In this document: positions 41,689 through 49,477 of the stretch, piece after piece | Layout: each line of letters starts with the position of its first letter | How positions within the stretch are numbered: position 1 is the first letter of the stretch | Position numbers and translations under genes: made by a program | Assembly: GCA_013334765.1 (NCBI GenBank) | Contig: JAAXWW010000006.1 | Location: 1 to 53,326 of the forward strand | Length of the DNA: 53,326 nt | Direction of reading: 5' to 3' | Source: Candidatus Moraniibacteriota bacterium | Lineage (GTDB): Bacteria > Patescibacteriota > Minisyncoccia > Moranbacterales > UBA2206 | Notes under the pieces: model-generated | Database searches by the model: none | Told to the model about the DNA's origin: nothing | Seen by the model: only the letters and a program-made list of their open reading frames with translations

Positions 41689-42813
41689 ATGGACAAGAAA
41701 AAGAAAATAATCATTGCTGTCGTTGCGATTGTCGTGATTGCGGTCGGGGGAATCCTTTTTTTCAGATCCCGCGGCAACAGCGGATCACGCCAGAAGATCG
41801 ACCTTAACAAGAAACAGGCAGAGACCGGTCCCAAGAACACCGGTCCGGTCAGCCCGATTTCCGGCATCTCATGCGACGACTGGAATCGCCGGCCGTTCGC
41901 CATTATGGAACCGTCGGACACCTCCGCCCGTCCCATTTCAGGAATCTCGGACGCGGATATGGTCATCGAGATGCCCGCCATTTATGGAAGCATCACCCGC
42001 TTGATGGGCGTCTATGTCTGCGGCAATCCGGAGAAGGTCGGTTCGATGAGGAGCTCCAGGCATGACTACATCCCCCTGGCGGCAGGACTCAATGCCATAT
42101 ATGTCCACTGGGGCGGTTCGCATTTCGCGCTCGACAAATTGAACGAGGGAATCATCGACAACATGAACTGCAACGGCGATGGAGGGAAATCGGCTGCGAA
42201 ATACTGCTATCGTGAGAGCATGGATTATCTGAATCAGGGGAAAGCTTTTCCGGATGTTCCGACCAAGAGCGATGACACTGGATATATGAAATTCGCCGAT
42301 CTGCTGCAGGGTGCCAAGGATTTCGGATATGACCTCACTGACAAATTCGTCGGCTATCCCCATCAGGATGAAGCGTCGGCCGATCAGCGCCCGGCAGGCG
42401 GGAAGCTGCGCGTCGGATATCCTGGTCCGTGGGTGGAAGAGTTCAGCTATAGCAAGGACAACAATTCGTATACCAGGGTCTGGGGCGGAGTTCTCGACAC
42501 GGATCGCAACAACGGCAAGAACATCACTCCGAAAAACATCGTGGTCATGATCGCGGATGGAGCTCAGATGGAAAGCCAATATGCCAACTTCCAAGTCGGG
42601 GATCCATGGTATGACGACAGCGATTCCGGCACCGCCTATTTCTATATGAACGGCCAGCAGATGCAGGGGACATGGAAGAAAGACAAGAGCAGACTGGACA
42701 GCAAGCTGATATTCTTCGATTCCGAAGAGAATGAAGTCAAATTCGTGCCAGGGCAGATCTGGGTCAATATCATCGATCCGGGCATCGGGTTCAAATGGAC
42801 GGCTGCTCAATAA
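41689..42813 (+). CDS. Anchored DUF3048-family protein (YerB-like)
   Basis: A 374-residue protein with an N-terminal transmembrane helix (about 5-25) and an extracytoplasmic DUF3048 region. The conserved opening RRPFAIMEPSDTSARPISG, the ITRLMGVY strand and SMRSSRHDYIPLA are recognisable (family: RPxAVMIeN...aRPqsGl; R-S-R). The late part has NIVVMIADG and WVNIIDPG. Its biochemical role is unknown; the family is widespread in Gram-positive bacteria and Patescibacteria. It has its own terminator before holA. Confidence 0.85.
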   Translation: MDKKKKIIIAVVAIVVIAVGGILFFRSRGNSGSRQKIDLNKKQAETGPKNTGPVSPISGISCDDWNRRPFAIMEPSDTSARPISGISDADMVIEMPAIYGSITRLMGVYVCGNPEKVGSMRSSRHDYIPLAAGLNAIYVHWGGSHFALDKLNEGIIDNMNCNGDGGKSAAKYCYRESMDYLNQGKAFPDVPTKSDDTGYMKFADLLQGAKDFGYDLTDKFVGYPHQDEASADQRPAGGKLRVGYPGPWVEEFSYSKDNNSYTRVWGGVLDTDRNNGKNITPKNIVVMIADGAQMESQYANFQVGDPWYDDSDSGTAYFYMNGQQMQGTWKKDKSRLDSKLIFFDSEENEVKFVPGQIWVNIIDPGIGFKWTAAQ

Positions 42814-42844
42814 CAGCGACAGATAGAAAAACAAAAATAGCGAG

Positions 42845-42872
42845 AAATCTCCCTTTTCCAGGGAGATTTTTT
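42845..42872 (+). terminator. Terminator of the DUF3048 gene
   Basis: A 9-bp perfect stem AAATCTCCC/GGGAGATTT, 7-base loop, T-tract. Confidence 0.85.
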
Positions 42873-42888
42873 GTGGTAAGATGGGCTC

Positions 42889-43860
42889 ATGATATTCTTC
42901 CTCTATGGCGAAGATTCCTTCAGGTCATACGAAAGGGTCTTGGAAATAAAAGACAGGTTCCAGCTGAGCGACAAGTCGAATTCCGGCTTGTCTTCTTTCG
43001 ATGCGGAAGAAAAAAAGAATGTCTTCGACGAGTTCAGGAAGACATACGAGATGCCGAGCCTCTTTTCGCCGAAACGGCTTCTGGTGGTCAAGAAGGCTAT
43101 TTCGGCGGCGAGTTCCGAAGAGCAGAAGAAGCTGTCGGATTTTCTCAAGGAGAACGCGGAGAGGATATTGAAAGACGAGGATTGGATCGTTGTTTTCTGG
43201 GAGGGAGATATGCCCAAGAAGAATAACGCGCTCTTCAAATTCCTGGAGCAGAATGCCAAGAAGCAGAATTTCGAGGGGCTGTCAGGATTGAAGCTGGAGC
43301 AGTGGGCGATGAAGAAATTGAAAAGCCTGAATGCCGAAGCGGCTATTTCCAAAGACGCGCTCCGGAAGCTCTTGGCCTATGCGGGAAACGATACGGCGGT
43401 GCTTTCGAATGAGATCGAAAAGCTGTTCAGCTATTCATACCCCGGCATGATCAGCGAGGAGATCGTGGATATGCTGGTGAAAGCCCGGATCGATAATAAT
43501 ATTTTCAACACTATCGACGCGATCGCGTCTGGGAACAAGAAAAAGGCGTTTGCCCTCCTTCATAAGCACCTGGAAAAGGATGAGGATCCGTTCTATCTTT
43601 TTTCCATGTTCGTCTATCAGTTCCGCAATCTTCTTAGGGTGAATGACGCGCTTGAAGCTAGGGTCATGCAGGAAGCGCAGATCGCCAAGATGACGCGCCT
43701 GCACCCCTATGTGGTCAAAAAAAGCCTTATGCAAGCCAGGAATTTCGGAAGTTTCCGCCTGAAATCGCTCTATCAGAAGCTCTCGGTTTTCGATCTGAAA
43801 ATAAAGACCGGGTCATTGGATATCAAGCTCGCGCTGGATAAATTCATCGCGGAAATATAG
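42889..43860 (+). CDS. holA: DNA polymerase III delta subunit
   Basis: A 323-residue clamp-loader subunit that opens the beta clamp. The N-terminus MIFFLYGEDSFRSYERVLEI, a Lys-rich strand RLLVVKKAIS and the central LRKLLAYAGNDTAVLSNEIEKL helix (family: G-x-D-x3-L-x2-E-x2-K-L) match HolA, with a C-terminal helical collar domain. As usual for the family the P-loop is not functional. The start follows the terminator closely (17 bp). Confidence 0.9.
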   Translation: MIFFLYGEDSFRSYERVLEIKDRFQLSDKSNSGLSSFDAEEKKNVFDEFRKTYEMPSLFSPKRLLVVKKAISAASSEEQKKLSDFLKENAERILKDEDWIVVFWEGDMPKKNNALFKFLEQNAKKQNFEGLSGLKLEQWAMKKLKSLNAEAAISKDALRKLLAYAGNDTAVLSNEIEKLFSYSYPGMISEEIVDMLVKARIDNNIFNTIDAIASGNKKKAFALLHKHLEKDEDPFYLFSMFVYQFRNLLRVNDALEARVMQEAQIAKMTRLHPYVVKKSLMQARNFGSFRLKSLYQKLSVFDLKIKTGSLDIKLALDKFIAEI

Positions 43861-43863
43861 ATG

Positions 43864-44016
43864 TGGTTTGTACATTTGCATATGACAACTAATGTTCCGG
43901 CCTGTCAGTTGGCAGCGGCAGCATAGTTGGCTCCACTTGCGGTAAAGCTTCTTCGCATTTTAAAGATTGTCAATTTGCCTCCATCGATTATTTGTAATAT
44001 GCACTTGCAAATCATG
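43864..44016. repeat. Family 1 palindromic repeat, copy C
   Basis: A 153-bp element with arms 43864-43893 and 43987-44016. The inner two thirds of the arms pair well (about 18 of 21), the outer part has decayed. The core shares TTCCGGCCTGTCAGTTGG, TGGCTCCACT, GCGGTAA and TTGCCTCCAT with copies A and D. It lies just after holA. Confidence 0.85.
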
Positions 44017-44032
44017 CTCTGCGCAAAGGCTT

Positions 44033-44899
44033 TCAGTTTTTCGAATTCAGGATCTTGTTTTTGAAATCTTCGAGGCTGTTCCTGTTGTCGATCCGGATCC
44101 TTTTCAGGTCGAAAAGATTGCCTTTGAAATCCGCGATTCCCGGTTCCGTGGTGAACGCGCCAGAGTATCCGTTTTCTTTGAGGTATCCTTGGATCTTTTC
44201 ATTGTAGTCGCCCGATGGATAAACGAAGAAGGGAACCTTGATGTCATAGTGATATTCCAAAAAATCGCGGCTGTCCTTGATTTCAGCCCGCAACCTTTCG
44301 TCGGTCGATTCTTTGAGGTTCGGGTGCGTCATGGAGTGCGACATGAGTTCTATGCCGTAGTCGGAAATCTCTTTCAGCTGCGTTCCCATCATGAATCCGG
44401 AGTGGTCGATCTTGTCTATGATGATCGCCTCTGAAGCGCGGAAACCGTTGCTTTTGAGGATCGGGAAAGCGGCGTCATAAAAATCGCTGTATCCGTCATC
44501 GAAAGTGAGGATGACTGATTTTTCGGGGACGTCTCCTTTGATAGCCATGCTTGGGGTGATGGCGCTGTAGCCGTTGTTCTTGAGCCATTCCATTTCCTGC
44601 TTGAAAAGTTCCGGGTCGGTCGAAAGGTTGTATCCGAGGAAGTCTTCATCCTTGTCGACTGAACGGATGTAGTGATACATGAGTACGGGGATGTTCCCGC
44701 TTGGAACCAGATTGCCGCTAGGCGCTTCGGGCTCTTTTTCTTCCTGCTGGACAGGCGCATCCGGCTCAGAATATTTCAAGTCAGCCGGATCTTTTCCCGA
44801 CACAGAACTGCTTTCGATAGTTTCGACTTGGACGGTTTCTTTCGCTTGGCATCCTGAAAGGAATAAAACAGCGATAAGGATAAGCAACATCTTTTTCAT
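44033..44899 (-). CDS. Polysaccharide deacetylase lipoprotein
   Basis: A 288-residue exported protein. From ATG 44899 a lipoprotein signal is seen (KKMLLILIAVLFLSGC, lipobox Cys17), then a Ser/Pro/Glu-rich linker and a NodB homology domain: VLMYHYI, VILTFDDGYSD (catalytic/metal Asp-Asp), MSHSMTHPNL (metal His pair SHSxTHP) and FVYPSGDY. Such enzymes remove acetyl groups from peptidoglycan or surface glycans. The frame extends 17 codons further upstream but lacks a signal there. It is monocistronic, upstream of the family 1 repeat. Confidence 0.9.
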   Translation of the reverse strand: MKKMLLILIAVLFLSGCQAKETVQVETIESSSVSGKDPADLKYSEPDAPVQQEEKEPEAPSGNLVPSGNIPVLMYHYIRSVDKDEDFLGYNLSTDPELFKQEMEWLKNNGYSAITPSMAIKGDVPEKSVILTFDDGYSDFYDAAFPILKSNGFRASEAIIIDKIDHSGFMMGTQLKEISDYGIELMSHSMTHPNLKESTDERLRAEIKDSRDFLEYHYDIKVPFFVYPSGDYNEKIQGYLKENGYSGAFTTEPGIADFKGNLFDLKRIRIDNRNSLEDFKNKILNSKN

Positions 44900-44926
44900 G
44901 ATTCCATTATAGCTTTTATGTCCGGA

Positions 44927-44966
44927 TAAAAAAACGCCCGGTCTTTCCAAATGGGACGGGGCGTTT
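44927..44966 (-). terminator. rpsT terminator
   Basis: AAACGCCC (44932-44939) pairs with GGGCGTTT (44959-44966), followed on the minus strand by TTTTTTTATCC. Confidence 0.85.
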
Positions 44967-44976
44967 CGCGTGCGGA

Positions 44977-45252
44977 CTATTTCTTTGTCAATGCGGCGCT
45001 TTTCACGAGGGCGTTCAGTCTGGATTTCTTTCTCGCGGCAGTGTTCTTGTGAAGGACTTTCTTCTGCGATGCCTTATCGATAGCCTTCAGCGTTTTCTTG
45101 AGATGCTCCTGGGCCTTCTCGATGTTCCCGCTAGCGAGAGCTTCCTTGGTGGCTTTCATGGCGCTTCGGAAAGCTCCTTTGATTTTGCGGTTCTTTTCGG
45201 TCTTGTGCTCGGTGACCCGCATGTATTTCTTGGCTGCTTTTATGATCGGCAT
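44977..45252 (-). CDS. rpsT: 30S ribosomal protein S20
   Basis: A 91-residue Lys-rich three-helix protein: MPIIKAAKKYMRVTEHKTEK, KGAFRSAMK, KTLKAIDKASQKKVLHKNTA and KKSRLN match S20 (usual K-N-x-x-A-x-x-K-SRL). ATG 45252 is the normal start; seven further codons upstream are in frame but atypical. It has a promoter at 45369-45397 and its own terminator. Confidence 0.93.
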   Translation of the reverse strand: MPIIKAAKKYMRVTEHKTEKNRKIKGAFRSAMKATKEALASGNIEKAQEHLKKTLKAIDKASQKKVLHKNTAARKKSRLNALVKSAALTKK

Positions 45253-45368
45253 AGTTCTATCGCTCACGCACAATGCGCATTAATGAGATGCTGGATTGCT
45301 ATTCGGAGCTGTTTTAAGGGTTTAAAGATTCTGACTAAGAGCTTTGTCCATTGGGATAGACTTTATTA

Positions 45369-45397
45369 TTTCTATCACAGGTTCCGTTTTTTGGCAA
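45369..45397 (-). promoter_or_regulatory. rpsT promoter
   Basis: On the minus strand TTGCCA (45397-45392), 17 bp, TAGAAA (45374-45369), leaving a leader of about 110 nt. Confidence 0.45.
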
Positions 45398-45439
45398 GAA
45401 TAGGGGGAAATGGTAGAATGGCCTCATGATGATGGGTGC

Positions 45440-45592
45440 GGACTTGCGCGTTTATATATGCCAACTAATGTTCCGGTCTGTCAGTTGAGAGCATTAGTAC
45501 AGTTGGCTCCACTCGCGGTAAGGCCTGTTCATGCTCGATAGCTTATCGATTTGCCTCCATTGATTAGTCGGCATATATAAACGCGCAAGTCC
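45440..45592. repeat. Family 1 palindromic repeat, copy D
   Basis: A 153-bp element; arms 45440-45469 and 45563-45592 pair at 29 of 30 positions, the odd one being a G-T wobble when read on the minus strand. The arm sequence (GGACTTGCGCGTTTATATAT outer part) differs from copies A and C, yet the core matches. It lies 21 bp upstream of ruvA. Confidence 0.88.
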
Positions 45593-45613
45593 TAAAAATA
45601 TTGAACATTTGCA

Positions 45614-46186
45614 ATGATAGCTAAATTGAAAGGAAAAATCGAATACATGAAAGACGGGTTCGCGGTGGTGGATGTGAACGGCGTTGGGTATAAGGTGCAT
45701 CTGACAGCATATGCTTTCGGGCGCATCGCGGGAGCCGGTTCGGTCGATCTTTTCATCCATACGCACGTCAAGGAGGACGCGATCGACCTATACGGTTTCA
45801 TCACCATGGAAGAGTTGGAAATGTTCGAGCTGCTGATTTCCATTTCGGGAGTCGGTCCGAAATCAGGACTGGGAATCCTGACCGTCGCAACGCCTGTGAC
45901 CATAAAAACGGCTATCTTGAACGAAGATTCATCCATCCTCACTAAAGTGTCCGGGGTCGGGAAAAAGACGGCTGAAAGGGTCATTCTGGAGCTCAAGAAC
46001 AAAGTGGGCGCTATTTCGGCTGGCGATCAGGCGGAAGCGGTCATTGACAGCGACGCGATCGAGGCGCTGGTCACGATGGGATATAGTGTCAGCGACGCGC
46101 GCGACGCCCTGAAGCTGGTTCCGGCCGACATCAAAGAGGTCGGTCAGCGGATAACCTTAGCGCTTAGGAATTTGGGGAAAAAATAA
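45614..46186 (+). CDS. ruvA: Holliday junction DNA helicase subunit RuvA
   Basis: A 190-residue protein. Domain I OB fold (MIAKLKGKIEYMKDGFAVVD, DAIDLYGF), domain II with two helix-hairpin-helix motifs (ISGVGPKSGLGIL and VSGVGKKTAERVILEL), and a C-terminal domain III (EALVTMGYSVSDARDALK) that contacts RuvB. It starts 21 bp after the family 1 repeat and ends 8 bp before tRNA-Gly. ruvB and ruvC are at other places, so the Ruv genes are dispersed. Confidence 0.95.
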   Translation: MIAKLKGKIEYMKDGFAVVDVNGVGYKVHLTAYAFGRIAGAGSVDLFIHTHVKEDAIDLYGFITMEELEMFELLISISGVGPKSGLGILTVATPVTIKTAILNEDSSILTKVSGVGKKTAERVILELKNKVGAISAGDQAEAVIDSDAIEALVTMGYSVSDARDALKLVPADIKEVGQRITLALRNLGKK

Positions 46187-46194
46187 AAAAACAA

Positions 46195-46265
46195 GCGGGA
46201 TTAGTACAGTGGCAGTACGCTAGCTTCCCAAGCTATAGACGCGAGTTCGATTCTCGTATCCCGCT
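46195..46265 (+). tRNA. tRNA-Gly (anticodon CCC)
   Basis: A 71-nt cloverleaf: acceptor GCGGGAT/ATCCCGC, anticodon loop TTCCCAA on a CTAGC/GCTAT stem, T arm CGAGTTCGATTCTCG, discriminator T. CCA is not encoded. It may be co-transcribed with ruvA. Confidence 0.93.
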
Positions 46266-46418
46266 CAGATGAAAAAAATGCTTAAAAATTCCTTATTGCT
46301 GGCTATGCTTTTTTCTAGGCTGCTTTAAGAATAAGCATCATTAAATTCACAACTTTACGATCCGATGGCAGTCATGCGTTTTTTATTAACAGAGGTTGTG
46401 GTTATTGCGGGGCTGACA

Positions 46419-46507
46419 GGTGTATAATAGGTATATAATCGGTATACAGTATACCTATTGACAATAGGTATATAATAGGTATATAATCGGTATACAGTAT
46501 ACCTATT
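46419..46507 (+). promoter_or_regulatory. Operator array and promoter upstream of the Fic gene
   Basis: Six GGTATA-type half units in 11-bp register: three at 46419, 46430 and 46441, three more at 46467, 46478 and 46489. Each triplet ends in the perfect palindrome GGTATACAGTATACC (46441-46455, 46489-46503), and the two blocks repeat with a 48-bp period. A promoter, TTGACA (46458-46463), 18 bp, TATAAT (46482-46487), is buried inside, so a bound repressor would cover both elements. Confidence 0.8.
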
Positions 46508-46521
46508 AATTAAAAAACGGA

Positions 46522-47871
46522 ATGCTTTATAAATTAGAAAAACCTGATTTGTCCAAGATTAAACCCGAGGAAGCTGTTAATTTGTTATTCAAGGCTTATT
46601 CGGCAGGGGATGAAGGAATAACTAGTCTTTTTCAAAAGACATCCAATCCGCGTTATTTGTATTGGGATAGAATGAAATACAAGCCATTGCCAAAAGGCGT
46701 ACCTTCTGCCGAAATGCTATGGCTCATAGTTAAATTCCTAAGGAAAGGTCAACAGATAAATACGGTTGTGACCACTGAAACAGGGGAGGTTTTTGCCTGG
46801 GTCAAACTTCCGGAACTTGAAGAATTTTTTCATAAACTGGATTTGCATACCGGCGGTCATTTGAAGCTTTTTGATAGTGACATAGATGAACATAAGAGGC
46901 AGCAGTTTATCGTAAGCGGGATTATGGAAGAAGCTATCGCGTCGTCTCAATTGGAAGGAGCCAATACCACAAGGAAGCTGGCAAAAGAATTCCTGCGAGC
47001 AGGGAGGAAGCCGTTGAACAAGGCCGAACAGATGATATTGAATAATTATGAAATGATGAAGGCCATAGACGGAGAATATAAAAGTCAGAAACTGACCAAG
47101 GATATGCTCTTGGAAATGCACAGGATGATAACTAACAATACTATTGATGCGCAAGACGTGGGTTGTTTTAGAAAGGATGAGGATGGGATTATCGTTGGCG
47201 ATGCGTATAACAAAATTTATCATGTCCCGCCGAAAATGAAATTCGTTCAACAAGAGCTTGATAAGTTTATCGATTTTGCCAATGATGATTTGAAGGAGAA
47301 TGTTTTTTATCATCCTATAATCAAGGCGACAATCATACATTTCTGGATTGGCTATCTTCATCCGTTTGTTGATGGAAACGGAAGACTGGCAAGAGACTTG
47401 TTTTATTGGTATCTTTTGAGAAAAGGGTACTGGGCCTTCGCCTATCTTCCCATATCGACCATAATAAAGAAATCACCCGAGCAATATAAGATGGCTTTTG
47501 TATACAGCGAACAGGATGATAGGGATATGACTTATTTCATAGATTATTCCGTTAGGAAAATCAAGCTGGCGCTAGGGGGATTTGAAGAGTATGTCAAGAA
47601 CAAAGAAGCGGAAAATCGCGCACTTAACGACGTCATTAGGAACAGTTACAGTCTCAATGAGAGACAGATAAAACTTCTTCAGTACTACTATAAAAATCCG
47701 AAAGGAAAAACATTTCCCAAAATGCATTCCAATATATATCAAGTGTCGAAGTTAACGGCGCTTAAGGATCTTAACGGTTTGGAATCGCAAGGATTCGTAG
47801 TTGCCAAAAAGGAAGGAAGGAATACATTTTATTATCCTACTTTGAAAATAAAGGACATTATTAAAAATTAG
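46522..47871 (+). CDS. Fic-family protein with C-terminal winged helix
   Basis: A 449-residue Fic protein, predicted to transfer AMP (or another nucleotide moiety) to Ser/Thr/Tyr of a target. The catalytic motif is HPFVDGNGRLAR (280-291, His280 general base). The inhibitory-helix motif S-x3-E-G occurs upstream (SSQLEG, 141-146), so it is an N-terminally self-inhibited enzyme. An N-terminal domain of ~110 residues precedes it, and the last ~60 residues form a winged-helix-like segment (YQVSKLTALKDLNGLESQGF, then a KEGRNTFYYP wing). That end could bind the operator array, giving autoregulation. No antitoxin gene is adjacent, which suits a one-protein regulated system. Confidence 0.9.
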   Translation: MLYKLEKPDLSKIKPEEAVNLLFKAYSAGDEGITSLFQKTSNPRYLYWDRMKYKPLPKGVPSAEMLWLIVKFLRKGQQINTVVTTETGEVFAWVKLPELEEFFHKLDLHTGGHLKLFDSDIDEHKRQQFIVSGIMEEAIASSQLEGANTTRKLAKEFLRAGRKPLNKAEQMILNNYEMMKAIDGEYKSQKLTKDMLLEMHRMITNNTIDAQDVGCFRKDEDGIIVGDAYNKIYHVPPKMKFVQQELDKFIDFANDDLKENVFYHPIIKATIIHFWIGYLHPFVDGNGRLARDLFYWYLLRKGYWAFAYLPISTIIKKSPEQYKMAFVYSEQDDRDMTYFIDYSVRKIKLALGGFEEYVKNKEAENRALNDVIRNSYSLNERQIKLLQYYYKNPKGKTFPKMHSNIYQVSKLTALKDLNGLESQGFVVAKKEGRNTFYYPTLKIKDIIKN

Positions 47872-48022
47872 CATCAGTGCAGCGTCTGCATTAGCTGAGA
47901 TTTCAAGATTCTGAACGGGGGTTCGTTTTTGTTTCAAACTGGTGCGTTAGTAATCCAGTTTTTTGATTTTTTTAAATCGTGCCGCGATCAAGTCTTAGCC
48001 GTTTTACAGGAGGATATCTTGT

Positions 48023-49165
48023 ATGAAAAAAATAGTCAAGCTTTTTCATGCTAAAATGAAAGATATGGCAAAAACAGAAGACAACGGATTCGTTCAATCC
48101 AATTCTCCAAATGGGGGATTCTTGGCATCCAGCGCTTGGAGGGCATTCCAGGAAGCGGCAGGGAGGAATGTTTTCCATCTTGAAGAGGAGGGTTTTTCGG
48201 CAAGCATTATCGAACACCGGCTTCCCTTGGTTGGGAAGTATTTCTATGTTCCGAGAGGCCCGATCATTTCACGGGACATGGAGCATGGAGCATGGAGCAT
48301 GGAACATGGAGTAGGGAACGGTGCTCGTAGTCGGGAGTATTTTTCGAAACTCATTGAACTGGCGGAAAAGAACGGGGCTGGGTGGATCAGGGTCGATCCG
48401 GCGAGCGATAAAGCGCTTGAAATCATGAGAAAAAGCATTGATTTTCCCATCCAAAAGGCACCTCATGATATGCAGCCGAAAGAGATTTTCCTTGTCGATA
48501 TTTCGAAATCCGAAGAGGATATCCTGACGGGAATGAAGCCGAAAACCAGATACAATATCCGTTTGGCTGAAAAGAAAAACGTGAAAATATGCTATGTCGA
48601 CAAACGGTCAGCGGACGCGGAAAAATATCTTAGGGAGTTCTTGCGGCTGGTGGCAGTCACTGCCAAGCGTGACGGGATCGTCTCTCACCCGGGCGGATAT
48701 TATCGGAAGATGTTCGCGGCTGTTCCGTCTGAAAACATGAGATTGTATGTCGCCCGATATGGCGAAAAGGTGATCGCTGCCAACCTGGTCGTCCTTTTCG
48801 GGGACACGGCGACATATCTTCATGGCGCGTCAGACAACGAAAACCGCAACCTCATGGCACCGTATCTCCTGCAATGGCAGCAAATGAAGGACGCTAAGGC
48901 GGCTGGATGTTCGAAATATGACTTCGGCGGGGTTTCTATAGCTCGCGAGCCTGGCATGGCTGGTCAAGATGCTGAAAAAAAGGGGAATATGAGCCTGGGC
49001 AGCTGGGCTGGAATCACTAAGTTTAAGATCGGTTTTTCGCCTAAGGCGGACGCGACCGTTTTCCCTGGGAGCTACGACATTGTTGTCGACAAGAAGAGGT
49101 ATTCGGCATACCGTATCCTTTCATCCGTTATGCCTATCCTGAAGCGTATCAAAAAAAGTACATAA
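48023..49165 (+). CDS. FemAB-like peptidoglycan interpeptide-bridge aminoacyltransferase
   Basis: A 380-residue GNAT-fold protein of the FemX/FemAB family, which adds amino acids from aminoacyl-tRNA to lipid II stem peptides. Indicators are FLASSAWRAFQEAAG, FYVPRGPII, the KPKTRYNIRLAEKK basic segment (family: hxkxR.xixkAxk), LVVLFGDTATYLHGASD and PYLLQWQQMKDAKAAG, then FKIGFSPKA. A strong AGGAGG lies 9 bp before the start. Residues 84-103 (RDMEHGAWSMEHGVGNGARS) are encoded by a catgga-type minisatellite and are absent from what I know of the family; they sit in a surface-loop position. Confidence 0.87.
   Translation: MKKIVKLFHAKMKDMAKTEDNGFVQSNSPNGGFLASSAWRAFQEAAGRNVFHLEEEGFSASIIEHRLPLVGKYFYVPRGPIISRDMEHGAWSMEHGVGNGARSREYFSKLIELAEKNGAGWIRVDPASDKALEIMRKSIDFPIQKAPHDMQPKEIFLVDISKSEEDILTGMKPKTRYNIRLAEKKNVKICYVDKRSADAEKYLREFLRLVAVTAKRDGIVSHPGGYYRKMFAAVPSENMRLYVARYGEKVIAANLVVLFGDTATYLHGASDNENRNLMAPYLLQWQQMKDAKAAGCSKYDFGGVSIAREPGMAGQDAEKKGNMSLGSWAGITKFKIGFSPKADATVFPGSYDIVVDKKRYSAYRILSSVMPILKRIKKST
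48276..48312. repeat. catgga-type minisatellite inside the FemAB-like gene
   Basis: Four to five tandem 9-bp units acatggagc/atggagc within the reading frame; unit length is a multiple of three, so the frame is kept. The unit is the same motif as at ruvC, ruvB and upstream of tsaE. Confidence 0.75.
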
Positions 49166-49220
49166 CGGTTTTTTATCAGAGAATTTCGGGTGGGGAATGT
49201 TGACATCTTCAAACAGGAAA

Positions 49221-49252
49221 AATCGGATTAAAAATCCGGTTTTTTCTTTTTT
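49221..49252 (+). terminator. Terminator of the FemAB-like gene
   Basis: AATCGGAT (49221-49228) with ATCCGGTT (49234-49241), one wobble, followed by TTTTTCTTTTTT. Confidence 0.8.
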
Positions 49253-49258
49253 CCAACC

Positions 49259-49311
49259 TGTGGATAACTTTCGGAAAAAGTGTTGTTGACACTCGAAAAT
49301 AATGTTATAAT
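49259..49311 (+). promoter_or_regulatory. Promoter with an isolated DnaA box
   Basis: TTGTTG (49283-49288), 17 bp, TATAAT (49306-49311). A perfect inverted DnaA box TGTGGATAA lies at 49259-49267, just upstream of the -35. It could tie expression of the surface genes to DnaA or be chance. Confidence 0.5.
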
Positions 49312-49339
49312 TTCAACAGGAATTTTATCGGATTTTCAA

Positions 49340-49477
49340 ATGAACGCGCGAAAAAAACTCTGGCAGGAAAGTTCTAGAGAGAGTTTCCGTTCTGAAGGGA
49401 AACGCGCGGCACAAAACGGACATCGTTCGGGGGTTTGTGTTGAGGCAAAACAAAAAAATAACAATGGGAATATTTGA
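49340..49477 (+). CDS. Possible 45-residue leader peptide
   Basis: A small ORF (MNARKKLWQESSRESF...) in the leader of the next gene, whose ATG at 49464 it overlaps by 14 bp. It is hydrophilic and basic, without recognised homology. It could couple translation to the membrane protein that follows, or be noncoding leader; no ribosome site stands out. Confidence 0.25.
   Translation: MNARKKLWQESSRESFRSEGKRAAQNGHRSGVCVEAKQKNNNGNI

Noticed and set aside
41402-41689. 95-codon minus-strand ORF upstream of the DUF3048 gene
   Set aside because: Low-complexity His/Ser/Lys composition, no ribosome site, overlaps the start region of a divergent real gene.
42795-43226. 143-codon plus-strand ORF overlapping the start of holA
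   Set aside because: It is a frame shadow of holA and crosses the terminator at 42845-42872.
46522-47871. Classical two-gene Fic toxin-antitoxin pair
   Set aside because: No small antitoxin ORF flanks the gene and the inhibitory motif lies within the Fic protein itself.
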